Shown: positions 35,398 to 47,764, counted from the first letter of the stretch. The stretch: DNA of 64,000 bases from Arthrobacter dokdonellae (GCF_003268655.1 NZ_CP029642.1:1054001-1118000); one strand, 5' to 3'. Notes: generated from the letters alone by a model not told the origin. Made by a program: numbers and translations.

Positions 35398-35600
35398 CGT
35401 CCATGCCTCCCGGAGCCGTGACAAACCGCACTTTTCGCCCCGCATATCACGATATTCCGCTGCAGGCCGTAAGCTGTTAGCTACGGGTTTGCAGTTCCCG
35501 TTTTCCTGTGTGCCTAAAACGCGTGCACGGATCCATCAGTTTAACGACTTCGGGGCCCTGAACAAAGACCGGCGGCCGCACCAATCGTAAGGGTTTTACC

Positions 35601-36599
35601 ATGGCCAACAGCTCCCGCTCCGGCGCAGTCCGCAAGCTCAAGAAGGGTCCCAGCAAGGGCACCGGCGGACTGGGCCGCAAGGCACTTGAGGGCAAGGGGC
35701 CCACTCCGAAGGCCGAGGAACGCACCTACCACAAGGCCCACAAGAGCAAGCAGCTGGCGGAACGTTCGGCCGCCAAGCACGCCACGGGCGGCAATCCTGC
35801 CCCGCGCCGCAGCAGCGGCCCCAAGGGCAAGGCCACGGAAGAACTCGTCACGGGGCGCAACTCCGTGGTGGAGGCCCTGCGCGCCGGCATCCCGGCCAAG
35901 GCCCTCTACGTTGCCGTGCGCGTCGACATGGACGAGCGCGTGCGTGAATCGATCAAGCTGGCCACCGAGCGCGGCATCCCGCTGCTGGAAGCCCACAAGC
36001 CGGAACTGGACCGCCTCACCGAGGACGCCGTCCACCAGGGGCTGGTCCTGCAGATCCCGCCTTACGACTACGAGGATGCCGTGGACACCGCCGGGGACAT
36101 CATGGACAAGTGGAAAAAGGGCCACATTGCCAACGCACCCCTCATCGTCGCGCTGGACGGCATCACCGATCCGCGCAACCTCGGCGCCATCATCCGCAGT
36201 GTGTCCGCGTTCTCCGGCCAGGCCGTCGTCATTCCCGAGCGCCGCAGCGCGGGCGTGACGGCCGCCGCGTGGAAGACCAGCGCCGGCGCCGCCGTGCGCG
36301 TACCCGTGGCGAAGGCCCCGAACCTGAACCGCGCCATCGGCGCCTTCCAGAAGATGGGCTACTTTGTCCTCGGGCTCGACGGCGACGGCGACGTTTCGCT
36401 GCCCGGCCTCGAACTCGCCCAGGACCCCATCTGCCTGGTGGTCGGCTCCGAGGGCAAGGGCCTCTCCCGCCTGGTTCGCGAGAACTGCGACCAGATTGTC
36501 TCCATCCCCATCAACTCGGCCATGGAGTCGCTGAACGCCTCAATGGCCGTCGGCATCAGCCTCTACGAGGTCTCCAAGCAGCGGGCGGCCCAAGCGTAG
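35601..36599 (+). CDS. rlmB: 23S rRNA (guanosine-2'-O-)-methyltransferase RlmB
   Basis: 332 residues. The first 85 are a very basic, low-complexity extension (many Lys, Arg, Ser). A substrate-binding domain follows (ELVTGRNSVVEALRAGIPAKALYV), then the SpoU/TrmH knotted methyltransferase domain with motif 1 LDGITDPRNLGAIIRS, motif 2 LVVGSEGKGLSRLV and motif 3 SLNASMAVGISLYEV. It methylates a 23S guanosine in the peptidyl-transferase region (G2251 in E. coli). ATG 35601 fits. glgX starts one base after the stop. Confidence 0.93.
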   Translation: MANSSRSGAVRKLKKGPSKGTGGLGRKALEGKGPTPKAEERTYHKAHKSKQLAERSAAKHATGGNPAPRRSSGPKGKATEELVTGRNSVVEALRAGIPAKALYVAVRVDMDERVRESIKLATERGIPLLEAHKPELDRLTEDAVHQGLVLQIPPYDYEDAVDTAGDIMDKWKKGHIANAPLIVALDGITDPRNLGAIIRSVSAFSGQAVVIPERRSAGVTAAAWKTSAGAAVRVPVAKAPNLNRAIGAFQKMGYFVLGLDGDGDVSLPGLELAQDPICLVVGSEGKGLSRLVRENCDQIVSIPINSAMESLNASMAVGISLYEVSKQRAAQA

Positions 36600-36600
36600 T

Positions 36601-38748
<2,148 letters not shown>

Positions 38749-38791
38749 CCCTGGTCCCGGTGGCCGGACCTGTCGAGGCCCAGGCGGTTCG

Positions 38792-41407
38792 TCACGCCGT
38801 GGCGATGAGGCCCAGTTCCGCAGGGTCGGCAAGGCCGGCGTGGCGGGGCAGGACCTGCACGCCGTAGCCAAAGCTGCCTGAACGGTCTATGACCAGTTCG
38901 GCCTCGAACTGATGCCGGCCGTCGCCCAGGTCGGTGGCGTGCCGCAAATCCAGGGCACGGGTGTCGCTGAGTTCATCAGTGTCGCCGACGCGGCCGTACG
39001 ACACGGATACCGTGACGTCCTCGGGAACCAAGGTGCCCAGATACACGTTGGCGCGGACCCGCAGGGACTGCCCGATCTGCGGATCATCCGCGAGTCCGTA
39101 CGATTCCACGTGCTCAATGCGGATGCCGGTCCATTCGTTGCGCACGTTGCCAATCCAGGCCGCAAGGTCCCTTGTGGCGGCGTACCCGGCTTCCCGGGCC
39201 CTCCGCCCGGATGCGGCGGCCGGCTGGTACAGGCGCTGAACATACTCCTTCACCATCCGTTCCGCGGAAACCTCCGGGCCCAGGGTGGCGAGGGTGTGCT
39301 TGATCATGGAGATCCAGTGCGAAGGCAGGCCGCCCCGTCCCGGCTGCGACGGTCCGGCGGCGCCCGCGCCGGCGGACACCGCGTCGCCGTAGAAACGGGG
39401 CGCCACCTGGGTCTCCAGCAGTTCGTAGAGTGCTGCCGACTCGATGTCGTCGCGCTGCTCGTCGTTGGTGCCCCGGTTGGCGGTGGGAATCGCCCAGCCG
39501 TTTTCGCCGTCGAACAGCTCGTCCCACCAGCCGTCCATGACGGAGAGGTTGAGCGAGCCGTTGAGGGCCGCCTTCATCCCTGATGTCCCGCAGGCCTCAA
39601 GCGGACGCAGCGGATTGTTCAGCCACACGTCGCAGCCGGGGAAAAGGGTGCGCGCCATGGCGATATCGTAGTTCGGCAGGAAGACGATCCGGTGGCGGAC
39701 CTCGGGGTCGTCCGTGAACTGGACCAGGTCCTGGATCATCTTTTTACCGGCGTCGTCGGCAGGGTGCGACTTGCCCGCAATCACCAGCTGAATGGGGTGG
39801 TCAGGGTGCAACAGCAGCGCCTTGAGCCGGGCGGGGTCCCGCAGCATCAGTGTCAGCCGCTTGTAGGTGGGCACGCGGCGGGCAAAGCCGATGGTCAGCA
39901 CGTCGGGGTCCAGGACCGAGTCGGTCCATGCCAGCTGCGCGTCCGCGGCCCCGCGCTTTTTCCAGGACGCGCGCAGGCGGCGCCGTGCATCGTCCACGAG
40001 AGCCGAGCGGAGGCGGCGCCGCAGCTCCCACACCTCGCTGTCGCTGACGTCATACACCTTGGCCCAGTCCGGGCCGTCCAGCACGTCGGCGCCAAACTTC
40101 GCCCTGGCAAGCTGCGCCAGCAGCGGATCCACCCAGGTGGGCACGTGGACGCCGTTGGTCACGGAGGTGATGGGGACGTCGTCGTGGTCAAAGCCCGGCC
40201 ACAGTCCGGAGAACATGTCGCGGGAGACCACGCCGTGGAGCTTGGCCACGCCGTTGGCGCGCTGGGCCAGGCGCAGCCCCATGACGGCCATGTTGAACAC
40301 CTCGGGATTGCCGCCGTCGTAATTTTCCGCGCCCAGGGCAAGGATCTTCTCCACCGGCACGCCCGGGGCGAGCTCGCCGGCAAAGAAGTGCTCGACCATG
40401 TTCCGCGGGAAGCGGTCGATGCCGGCCGGCACCGGGGTGTGCGTGGTGAACACCGTGGAGGCGCGGCCGGCCGCCAGGGCCTCGTCCCAGGACAGCGGGT
40501 CGGGCGTGACCGACGGGTCCATGAGCTCGCGGATGCGCTCGATGCCGAGAAACCCGGCGTGGCCCTCGTTCGTGTGGAAGACCTCCGGTTCGGGCATGCC
40601 GGTCAGCCGGGCGTGGACGCGCAGCGCCTTGACCCCGCCCATGCCCAGCAGCAGTTCCTGGGCCAGGCGGTGGTCGCCTCCGCCGCCGTACAGGCGGTCC
40701 GTCACGCCGCGGGCTGCGGCGTCGTTCGCGGCCACGTTGGAATCCAGCAGCAGAAGGGGCACCCGGCCCACGTCCGCCCGCCAGATGTTGGCGCGCAGCA
40801 CCCGGCCCTCGGGCAGCGGCAGGGAGATCTGTATGGGGGTGCCGTCTTGTTCGCGCAATTGGGTCAGCGGCAGCGCGTCGGGATCCAGCAGCGGGTAGGT
40901 CTCCTGCTGCCAGGCATCCTGGGACAGCGACTGCTTGAAATAGCCGGCCTGATACAGCAGCCCCACCCCGATCAGGGGCACGCCCAGGTCCGAGGCGGAC
41001 TTAAGATGGTCGCCGGCCAGGATGCCCAGCCCGCCGGAATACTGCGGCAGCACCTCGCTGATGCCGAACTCGGGAGAGAAGTACGCGATGGTCTTCGGCG
41101 CGTCCACGCCAAGGGACTGGTACCAGCGCGGCTTCTCCAGATAGGCGGCCAGGTTCCGGTCGGCGTCGGCCACACGTGCCACCACGTCCGGGTCCGCGGC
41201 CAAGGCCTGGAGCTTTTCGCTCGAAATTGCCGCGAGCAGGGCCAACGGATCGTGCCGCGCCTCGTCCCACAGGACAGGGTCCAGCGATTGAAAGAGCTGG
41301 CGGGTCGGCAGGTGCCAGGACCACCGGAGGTTGGTGGCCAGGCGTGGGAGGGCCCCGATGGGCGCGGGGACGACGGTACGGACGGTGAACCTGCGTATGG
41401 CCTTCAT
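38792..41407 (-). CDS. glgP: Alpha-glucan phosphorylase
   Basis: 871 residues from ATG 41407, with AGGGTGA upstream; a GTG nine bases earlier is possible. An N-terminal DUF3417-like segment (LRWSWHLPTRQLFQSL) is followed by the phosphorylase fold, with EFGISEVLPQYSGGLGILAGDHLKSASDLG, HTNEGHAGF and the PLP-binding lysine in EACGTSGMKAALNGS (around residue 607). It belongs to the shorter GlgP branch of GT35 common in Actinobacteria. It releases glucose-1-phosphate from glycogen. It is divergent from glgE. Confidence 0.93.
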   Translation of the reverse strand: MKAIRRFTVRTVVPAPIGALPRLATNLRWSWHLPTRQLFQSLDPVLWDEARHDPLALLAAISSEKLQALAADPDVVARVADADRNLAAYLEKPRWYQSLGVDAPKTIAYFSPEFGISEVLPQYSGGLGILAGDHLKSASDLGVPLIGVGLLYQAGYFKQSLSQDAWQQETYPLLDPDALPLTQLREQDGTPIQISLPLPEGRVLRANIWRADVGRVPLLLLDSNVAANDAAARGVTDRLYGGGGDHRLAQELLLGMGGVKALRVHARLTGMPEPEVFHTNEGHAGFLGIERIRELMDPSVTPDPLSWDEALAAGRASTVFTTHTPVPAGIDRFPRNMVEHFFAGELAPGVPVEKILALGAENYDGGNPEVFNMAVMGLRLAQRANGVAKLHGVVSRDMFSGLWPGFDHDDVPITSVTNGVHVPTWVDPLLAQLARAKFGADVLDGPDWAKVYDVSDSEVWELRRRLRSALVDDARRRLRASWKKRGAADAQLAWTDSVLDPDVLTIGFARRVPTYKRLTLMLRDPARLKALLLHPDHPIQLVIAGKSHPADDAGKKMIQDLVQFTDDPEVRHRIVFLPNYDIAMARTLFPGCDVWLNNPLRPLEACGTSGMKAALNGSLNLSVMDGWWDELFDGENGWAIPTANRGTNDEQRDDIESAALYELLETQVAPRFYGDAVSAGAGAAGPSQPGRGGLPSHWISMIKHTLATLGPEVSAERMVKEYVQRLYQPAAASGRRAREAGYAATRDLAAWIGNVRNEWTGIRIEHVESYGLADDPQIGQSLRVRANVYLGTLVPEDVTVSVSYGRVGDTDELSDTRALDLRHATDLGDGRHQFEAELVIDRSGSFGYGVQVLPRHAGLADPAELGLIATA

Positions 41408-41467
41408 GCCGGTCACCCTAGCCCATGAACGTTTCGGCCCGGCGACGGCGGTGACATAAACGCCGCT

Positions 41468-41577
41468 TCATGACGTAACGAAGGTTCTCCGCCCGGGCCG
41501 CCGCTTCATAAGCGCCCCGAAAAGCCCCATATCGTCCCAAGGCCTTCGCATTATGGGGGCGGAGTCGCTAACGTCAT
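41468..41577. promoter_or_regulatory. Divergent glgP/glgE promoter region with a TGACGT-type inverted pair
   Basis: The 168-base gap between divergent glgP and glgE contains CATGACGTAA near 41469 and TAACGTCATG at 41569-41578, near-perfect complements about 90 bases apart, the second overlapping the glgE start. Partial repeats of GCCGCTTCAT also occur. This may be an operator pair; no regulator is identified. Confidence 0.25.
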
Positions 41578-43699
41578 GTTTGTGACTACCTCGAAGCGCG
41601 TTCCACCTGTACCAGCCACCCGCCGGCCAGGCACGCAAGCCGCTGCGGGCCAGGACACGGCCGCCGCGCCTGCGCCGGCCGCTTCCCCGGCGGAGGGCCT
41701 GCGCTTCGGCCGCATACCCGTCACGGCCGTCCAGCCCGTCATCGAGGGCGGAAGGTTCCCGGCCAAGGCCGTCCGCGGCGGGGACGTCGCCATCCGCGCG
41801 GTCGTTTTCCGTGAAGGGCACGACGCCGTCGGAGCCACCGCAGTCCTGTTGGACCCCAGCGGGAAGGAGGTCCAGCGCGCCCGCATGACCCCCCGGGGCA
41901 AGGGCACGGATGCCTGGGGCGGCACGCTGACCCCCACCGCGGTGGGCGACTGGCAGTTCGCGGTGGAGGGCTGGACCGACGTGTACGCCACGTGGGCCCA
42001 CAATGCGCAGGTCAAGATCAACGCCGGTGTCGACGTCGACGTCATGCTGGCCGAGGGGCACCTGCTGCTGTCCACGGCAGCCACGTCAACGCCGCACCCG
42101 GAAGACGCCAAAACGTTCAAGCAGGCAGCCAAGGCGCTCGCGGACGTCTCGCTCAACACCAACGACCGCCTGGCCGCCGGCACCGGCGCACGGGTGCGTG
42201 CCGCCGTCGCCCGCTACCCGCTGCGGGACCTGGTGACGCGCAGCCAGAACTACCCGCTGAAGGTGGAGCGCGACGCCGCGGGCCGGGGCGCCTGGTACGA
42301 GTTCTTCCCCCGCTCCGAGGGCGCCCGCCGCGACCCGGACACGGGCGTGTGGACCAGCGGGACGCTGACGACGGCGGCCCGCCGCCTCCCGGCGGTCGCC
42401 GCCATGGGCTTTGACGTGGTGTACCTCCCGCCGATCCACCCGATCGGCGCTGTCAACCGCAAGGGCCCGAACAACTCGCTGGTGGCCGGCCCGGGGGATC
42501 CAGGTTCCCCGTGGGCCATCGGCTCCGCAGCCGGCGGGCACGACGCCATCCACCCGGACCTGGGCACCTTTGAGGACTTCGATGCCTTTGTGGCCGCGGC
42601 CCGGGAGCTGGAACTGGAGGTGGCGTTGGACCTGGCCCTGCAGTGCGCGCCGGACCACCCGTGGGCCACGGAGCACCCGGAGTGGTTCACCACCCGCCTC
42701 GACGGCACCATCGCCTATGCGGAGAACCCGCCCAAGAAGTACCAGGACATCTACCCGCTGAACTTTGACAACGACCCCGCGGGACTGTCAGCCGAAATCC
42801 TGCGGATTGTGCGCCTGTGGATCAGCCACGGCGTGATGATCTTCCGCGTGGACAACCCGCACACCAAGCCGGTGTGGTTTTGGGAATGGCTCATCGGCAC
42901 CGTCAACGCCGAAAGCCCCGGGGTCGTCTTCCTGGCCGAGGCCTTCACCCGGCCGGCGATGATGGCCGCGCTGGGCCGTGCCGGCTTCCAGCAGTCGTAC
43001 AGCTACTTCACCTGGCGCAACACCAAGGAAGAGCTGGAGGAATACCTGCAGCACGTCAGCCGGGAATCCGCCGCGTACTTCCGCCCCAACTTCTTCGTCA
43101 ACACCCCGGACATCCTGACCGAATACCTGCAGTACGGCGGTCCCGCCGCGTTCAAGATCCGCGCGGTGCTCGCGGCGATGGGCAGCCCGTTGTGGGGCAT
43201 GTACGCGGGCTACGAGCTGTTTGAACACGTGGCCCGGCCCGGCTCGGAAGAGAACATCGACAACGAAAAATACGAATACAAGGCCAGGGACTTTGCCGCG
43301 GCCGAGGCCGCCGGGAAGTCGCTGGCGCCCTTCGTCACATTGCTGAACACGATCCGCCGCGCCCACCCGGCCCTCCTGGACCTGGAAAACCTGACCCTGC
43401 ACCGGAGCTCCGACGACGCCACGCTCGTCTTCAGCAAACACAAGGCCGTCGCGGCCACGGCGCACGCGCCGGCCCGCAAGGACACCATCATTGTGGTCAT
43501 CAACGTGGACCCGCACAGCATGCGCGAAGGCCAGGTCACCCTTGACCTGGACGCGTTGGAGCTGGACGGACTCTCCCCGGACGGCACATTCATCGTGGAC
43601 GAGCTCATCACCGGCGCCACCTGGAACTGGGGCAAGCAGAACTACTTCCGCCTCGACGCACACCTGGAACCGGCCCACATCCTGCACGTTCGGCGGTAG
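41576..43699 (+). CDS. glgE: Alpha-1,4-glucan:maltose-1-phosphate maltosyltransferase
   Basis: 707 residues of GH13 subfamily 3. The N-terminal beta domain (about 45-150) is followed by the barrel with FPRSEGARRDP, VYLPPIHPIG, the nucleophile Asp426 in FRVDNPHTKP and the acid/base Glu455 in FLAEAFTRP. The DNPHTKP motif is specific to GlgE. It extends alpha-glucan chains with maltose-1-phosphate. The branching enzyme and the maltokinase that makes the substrate are encoded in one gene immediately downstream. The first 40 residues are a disordered Ala/Pro-rich lead. Confidence 0.94.
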   Translation: MFVTTSKRVPPVPATRRPGTQAAAGQDTAAAPAPAASPAEGLRFGRIPVTAVQPVIEGGRFPAKAVRGGDVAIRAVVFREGHDAVGATAVLLDPSGKEVQRARMTPRGKGTDAWGGTLTPTAVGDWQFAVEGWTDVYATWAHNAQVKINAGVDVDVMLAEGHLLLSTAATSTPHPEDAKTFKQAAKALADVSLNTNDRLAAGTGARVRAAVARYPLRDLVTRSQNYPLKVERDAAGRGAWYEFFPRSEGARRDPDTGVWTSGTLTTAARRLPAVAAMGFDVVYLPPIHPIGAVNRKGPNNSLVAGPGDPGSPWAIGSAAGGHDAIHPDLGTFEDFDAFVAAARELELEVALDLALQCAPDHPWATEHPEWFTTRLDGTIAYAENPPKKYQDIYPLNFDNDPAGLSAEILRIVRLWISHGVMIFRVDNPHTKPVWFWEWLIGTVNAESPGVVFLAEAFTRPAMMAALGRAGFQQSYSYFTWRNTKEELEEYLQHVSRESAAYFRPNFFVNTPDILTEYLQYGGPAAFKIRAVLAAMGSPLWGMYAGYELFEHVARPGSEENIDNEKYEYKARDFAAAEAAGKSLAPFVTLLNTIRRAHPALLDLENLTLHRSSDDATLVFSKHKAVAATAHAPARKDTIIVVINVDPHSMREGQVTLDLDALELDGLSPDGTFIVDELITGATWNWGKQNYFRLDAHLEPAHILHVRR

Positions 43700-43760
43700 G
43701 AATGCCGTCCCCATCGCCCGGCCCGGCGCCCCGCCCCTGCCCCGGATCGGCCGCGGGCTG

Positions 43761-46700
43761 ATGGACCGCGCGCTCCTTGGCCTCGTGGCGGACTGGCTGC
43801 CCGCCCAGCGCTGGTATCCGCTCAAGGGCGACGCCGGTCACGGCAGCACCCTGCGCCTGGCTGGATCCCTGGAGCTGCCCACCTCCAGCGGCACGGCCTT
43901 CACGGTGCTGTTCCTGGACGTGCTCCCGTTGGTCACCGCGTTAGGCGGACGGCCCGCCGGTCCCACTGTTTCGACGCCGCCCGCGGACGACGTCGGTCCC
44001 CCCGTCACGCTGCACGTTCCGCTGGGCGTCTCCCGCAGCAGCCCTCCGGGGCTCCCCGGCGCCGCGATGCTGGGGAAGCTGCCTTCCGGCCACTGGGTGT
44101 ATGACGCGCTGGCCGACCCCGCTTTCATGTCCGCCTGGCTGGACGTGATTTCCGGTGCCACGCCGCTGGAGGGCGTGCGCACGTGGAGCAGCGGCCGCGG
44201 CCCCGGCGGCACGGGCGCAGGTGGCGCCGACGTGGCGGGGGCCGGCGGCGCGGAGCGCGTTGCGGCCATGCGGACCATGCCGGGCGAACAGTCAAACAGC
44301 TCGGTGGTCTTTGACCTGGATGGCCAACCCCTGGTTGCTAAATTCTTCCGCGTGCTCCAGGCCGGGGCGCACCCCGAAGTGGAGATCGGCCGTGCGCTGG
44401 CCAGGGCCGGATGCGCCTTCGTTCCCGCCTTGCACGCGACCGCCAGCGTCCGGCCTTCATTCCTTGGCGCCGGGCCTGGCGAGACCACGCTCTTCGTCAT
44501 CCACTCTTTCGTCGCCGGCGGCGAGGACGGGTGGGGGATGGCAGTGGCCGCGGCGTCCAGCGGCAGGGATTTCGCCCCCCACGCCCGCGCCATCGGTGCC
44601 GGTCTGGCACACATGCACGGCGACCTGCTCACGTCCTTGGGCGCCAAAGACCCTGCCGCCCAGCCCGACGCGTTGGTGGAGGCAGTCATCGCGCGGCTCA
44701 CGTGGGCCTGGGGGTTGGCGGGCGTCGCCGTCGGGCCCTATGGAGAGGCGCTCGGCGAAATCATGGCACAGCTGCGCCAAATGCGTCAGGCGCCACCCCT
44801 GCAACGCATCCACGGCGACCTGCACCTGGGCCAGCTCCTCCACGTGGGCGACGCAGCCGGTCCCCGGTGGTACTTTTTGGACTTTGAGGGCGAACCACTC
44901 CGCCCCCTGGCCGGACGCAGCGACCCGGACGTGCCATTGCGTGACGTAGTGGGCATGTTGCGTTCGCTCGACTACGCTGGCGCACACGCCGTCAATCACG
45001 GCTCCACCACGGTTGGCGACGCGGCGGATTGGGTCCATGGCGCCAGCGCGGCCTTCATTGACGGCTATCAGGACGTCCGGCCGAACAGCATTGAACCGGA
45101 TTCGGCACTTTTTATGTCATTGTGGCTGGACAAGGCGTTGTACGAGGTTGTTTATGAATTGCAGAACCGGCCTGATTGGGTTGGGGTGCCGGTAAAGGCC
45201 GTACGGGATTTTTTTGAATCAAGGGAAAGCAGTGTGGACATGGGACCGAAGAAGACAGCACCGCTGGCAGTCGAGGCCGGAGTCTTGGCCAGTGTTTCCG
45301 AGGGCACGTACTACGCACCGCACTCGGTGCTCGGCGCGCATTTGGATTCGGACGGATTTGCCACCATCCGCACGCTGCGCCACTTGGCGGAGTCGGTGAA
45401 GGTGGTGACCAGCGGCCGGAGCTACGCCATGACACACGAATTCGGTGGCATATGGGTTGCCGTGGTGCCCGTGGAGGAAGCCGGCCATGTCCCGGACTAC
45501 CGGCTGCAGGTCCGCTACGCCGACGGCACGCATGAAAGCGACGACGCCTACAGGTACCTGCCCACCGTGGGAGAACTGGACCTTCACCTGATGGCGGAAG
45601 GACGGCACGAAACGTTGTGGACCGTTCTGGGCGCACATGTGCAGCGCTTCCACTCCAGCCTGGGCGATGTTTCCGGTGTCAGCTTCTCGGTGTGGGTTCC
45701 CGCCGTGAGGGCAGTGCGCGTGATCGGCGAATTCAACAACTGGGACGGCCGGGCGCATGCCATGCGCAGCCTCGGAACAAGCGGTGTGTGGGAACTGTTC
45801 ATTCCTGACGCTGCCGTGGGCGACCGCTATAAGTTTGAGATCCTGACCGAACACGGCCAGTGGCTGGAAAAAGCCGATCCCATGGCCTACGGTACTGAAG
45901 TCCCGCCGCTGACGGCGTCCCGGGTGGTGGAATCCAACTACGCGTTCCAGGACTCAGAATGGATGGCTGCCCGCGCCGCACGGGATCCGCACAACTCGCC
46001 CATGAGCGCGTATGAGGTACACCTGGGCTCATGGCGCCAGGGGCTTTCCTACCGCGAGCTGGCCGTCGAACTCGTCGAGTACGTCAAATGGCTTGGCTTC
46101 ACGCACGTCGAGTTCATGCCTGTGTCCGAACACCCGTTTGGCGGCTCGTGGGGGTACCAAGTCACGTCGTACTACGCGCCGACTTCGCGCTTCGGGCACC
46201 CGGATGAATTCCGTTTCCTCATCGATTCACTACACCAGGCGGGGATCGGCGTCATCATGGACTGGGTCCCTGCCCACTTCCCGAAGGACGAATGGGCCCT
46301 CGCCAAGTTCAACGGCGGTGCGCAATACGAACACTCCGACCCGCGCCTTGGCGAACACCCGGACTGGGGGACCCTCATCTTCGATTTTGGCCGCAACGAG
46401 GTGCGGAACTTTCTGGTGGCCAACGCCCTGTACTGGCTCGAGGAATTCCACATCGACGGACTGCGGGTGGACGCCGTGGCGTCCATGCTCTACCTGGACT
46501 ATTCGCGCGAAGAGGGGCAGTGGAGCCCGAACCGCTTCGGCGGCCGGGAAAATCTGGAAGCCATCAGCTTCCTCCAGGAAATGAACGCCACCGCCTACCG
46601 GCGAAACCCGGGCATTGTCACCATTGCCGAAGAGTCCACGGCATTCCCCGGCGTCACCGCACCCACCAGCGCCAACGGGCTGGGCTTCGGCATCAAATGG

Positions 46701-47438
46701 AACATGGGCTGGATGCACGACTCCCTGACGTACATGGCCGAGGACCCGGTGAACCGCGGCTGGCACCACAACCAGATCACGTTTTCCCTGGTCTACGCAT
46801 TCACGGAAAACTTCCTGCTGCCCATCAGCCATGACGAAGTGGTCCACGGCAAGGGATCGCTGCTGCGAAAAATGCCGGGGGACCGGTGGCAGCAACTGGC
46901 CAACCTTCGTGCGTATTTGGCGTTCCAATGGGCTCACCCGGGTAAGCAGCTGATCTTCATGGGTACCGAATTCGGCCAGGAAGCCGAATGGAGCGAACAG
47001 CACGGACTGGATTGGTGGCTGGCGGAGAACCTGCCGCACCGCGGAATCCAGCTGTTGGTCAAGGAGCTCAACCGCGTTTACACCGCCACCCCCGCGCTCT
47101 CGGCCCAGGACAACAAGCCTGAGGGCTTCACGTGGATCAACGGCGGAGACACCACGCACAACGTGGTGTCCTTCATCCGTTGGGACGGCAAGGGGAACCC
47201 GTTGGTCTGCATCATCAACTTTGCCGGCGTCGCCTATGAGGGTTACCGAGTGGGCCTGCCCCACGCCGGCCAGTGGGAGGAGGCCCTCAATACGGACCAT
47301 GCGGAATTTGGCGGGTCCAATGTCCTTAACGAAGGGCGTCTCGCCGCGGAGGGAAAGTCATGGGACGGCCAGAACGCCTCGCTTGCCCTCCGGATTCCGC
47401 CACTTGGCGCCATCTACCTCCAGCCGGCCAAGGACTGA
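43761..47438 (+). CDS. glgB: Fused maltokinase and 1,4-alpha-glucan branching enzyme
   Basis: 1,225 residues in one uninterrupted frame. Residues 1 to about 485 are a maltokinase (Mak/Pep2): WLPAQRWYPLKG at the start, the Brenner-type motif IHGDLHLGQLLH and YFLDFEGEP. Residues 494-1225 equal a complete GlgB: HSVLGAH, the CBM48 region, Asp904 in LRVDAVASMLYLDY, Glu957 in TIAEESTA and ISHDEVVHGKGS. An in-frame GTG (45234) and ATG (45240) at the boundary are preceded by AGGGAAAG, so GlgB may also be made alone. The start for the whole is ATG 43761. Maltokinase makes maltose-1-phosphate for GlgE; GlgB adds branches. Confidence 0.92.
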   Translation: MDRALLGLVADWLPAQRWYPLKGDAGHGSTLRLAGSLELPTSSGTAFTVLFLDVLPLVTALGGRPAGPTVSTPPADDVGPPVTLHVPLGVSRSSPPGLPGAAMLGKLPSGHWVYDALADPAFMSAWLDVISGATPLEGVRTWSSGRGPGGTGAGGADVAGAGGAERVAAMRTMPGEQSNSSVVFDLDGQPLVAKFFRVLQAGAHPEVEIGRALARAGCAFVPALHATASVRPSFLGAGPGETTLFVIHSFVAGGEDGWGMAVAAASSGRDFAPHARAIGAGLAHMHGDLLTSLGAKDPAAQPDALVEAVIARLTWAWGLAGVAVGPYGEALGEIMAQLRQMRQAPPLQRIHGDLHLGQLLHVGDAAGPRWYFLDFEGEPLRPLAGRSDPDVPLRDVVGMLRSLDYAGAHAVNHGSTTVGDAADWVHGASAAFIDGYQDVRPNSIEPDSALFMSLWLDKALYEVVYELQNRPDWVGVPVKAVRDFFESRESSVDMGPKKTAPLAVEAGVLASVSEGTYYAPHSVLGAHLDSDGFATIRTLRHLAESVKVVTSGRSYAMTHEFGGIWVAVVPVEEAGHVPDYRLQVRYADGTHESDDAYRYLPTVGELDLHLMAEGRHETLWTVLGAHVQRFHSSLGDVSGVSFSVWVPAVRAVRVIGEFNNWDGRAHAMRSLGTSGVWELFIPDAAVGDRYKFEILTEHGQWLEKADPMAYGTEVPPLTASRVVESNYAFQDSEWMAARAARDPHNSPMSAYEVHLGSWRQGLSYRELAVELVEYVKWLGFTHVEFMPVSEHPFGGSWGYQVTSYYAPTSRFGHPDEFRFLIDSLHQAGIGVIMDWVPAHFPKDEWALAKFNGGAQYEHSDPRLGEHPDWGTLIFDFGRNEVRNFLVANALYWLEEFHIDGLRVDAVASMLYLDYSREEGQWSPNRFGGRENLEAISFLQEMNATAYRRNPGIVTIAEESTAFPGVTAPTSANGLGFGIKWNMGWMHDSLTYMAEDPVNRGWHHNQITFSLVYAFTENFLLPISHDEVVHGKGSLLRKMPGDRWQQLANLRAYLAFQWAHPGKQLIFMGTEFGQEAEWSEQHGLDWWLAENLPHRGIQLLVKELNRVYTATPALSAQDNKPEGFTWINGGDTTHNVVSFIRWDGKGNPLVCIINFAGVAYEGYRVGLPHAGQWEEALNTDHAEFGGSNVLNEGRLAAEGKSWDGQNASLALRIPPLGAIYLQPAKD

Positions 47439-47469
47439 CACGCCCGTGTCGGAATGGGCCTTCTGGCAT

Positions 47470-47499
47470 TTGGCGAACCCGGCTCCAAGGTGTTAGAGT
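47470..47499 (+). promoter_or_regulatory. Candidate upstream rRNA promoter P1, operon 1
   Basis: TTGGCG (47470-47475) and TAGAGT (47494-47499) are 18 bases apart, shortly after the glgB stop. The spacing suits a housekeeping promoter, and the site is 425 bases before 16S. No equivalent was found for the second operon. Confidence 0.4.
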
Positions 47500-47633
47500 T
47501 AATACCCCGCCGGGCAAACAGTCCGGTTCTGGATCAGACAAATACTTCAAGCCTACAAAATAGGCCCGATGTTATGTGTTCAAAACCCGCAATGAGAATT
47601 GCAGGGAACTGAATACCGGTTTGAAGCATGGAT

Positions 47634-47662
47634 TTGACTTGTTGAAAGTCTTGCGGGTAAGA
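47634..47662 (+). promoter_or_regulatory. rRNA promoter P2, operon 1
   Basis: TTGACT (47634-47639), 17 bases, TAAGAT (47657-47662). It is a near-consensus promoter. The same layout (TTGCTT, 17, TAAGTT) with similar downstream sequence is found before the second operon, which supports a real role. Confidence 0.7.
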
Positions 47663-47742
47663 TTGAAAAGTTGCTCCGGCACTGATCGCCACGGGATATG
47701 AGCTGTTTTTAGCGGTTCCGGTGGTGTGTTGGCTGGGTGTGG

Positions 47743-47764
47743 TTGTTGTTTGAGAACTCAATAG
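47743..47764 (+). promoter_or_regulatory. boxA-like antitermination leader before 16S, operon 1
   Basis: TTGTTGTTTGAGAACTCAATAG lies 160 bases before 16S. TTTGAGAACT is a conserved leader element of actinobacterial rRNA operons and would recruit Nus factors. A related copy lies before 23S. Confidence 0.6.

Noticed and set aside
39692..41428. A 578-codon open frame on the plus strand opposite glgP
   Set aside because: Same codon-bias effect; composition is Gly/Arg/Gln/His-rich without family features, while the minus-strand glgP is complete.
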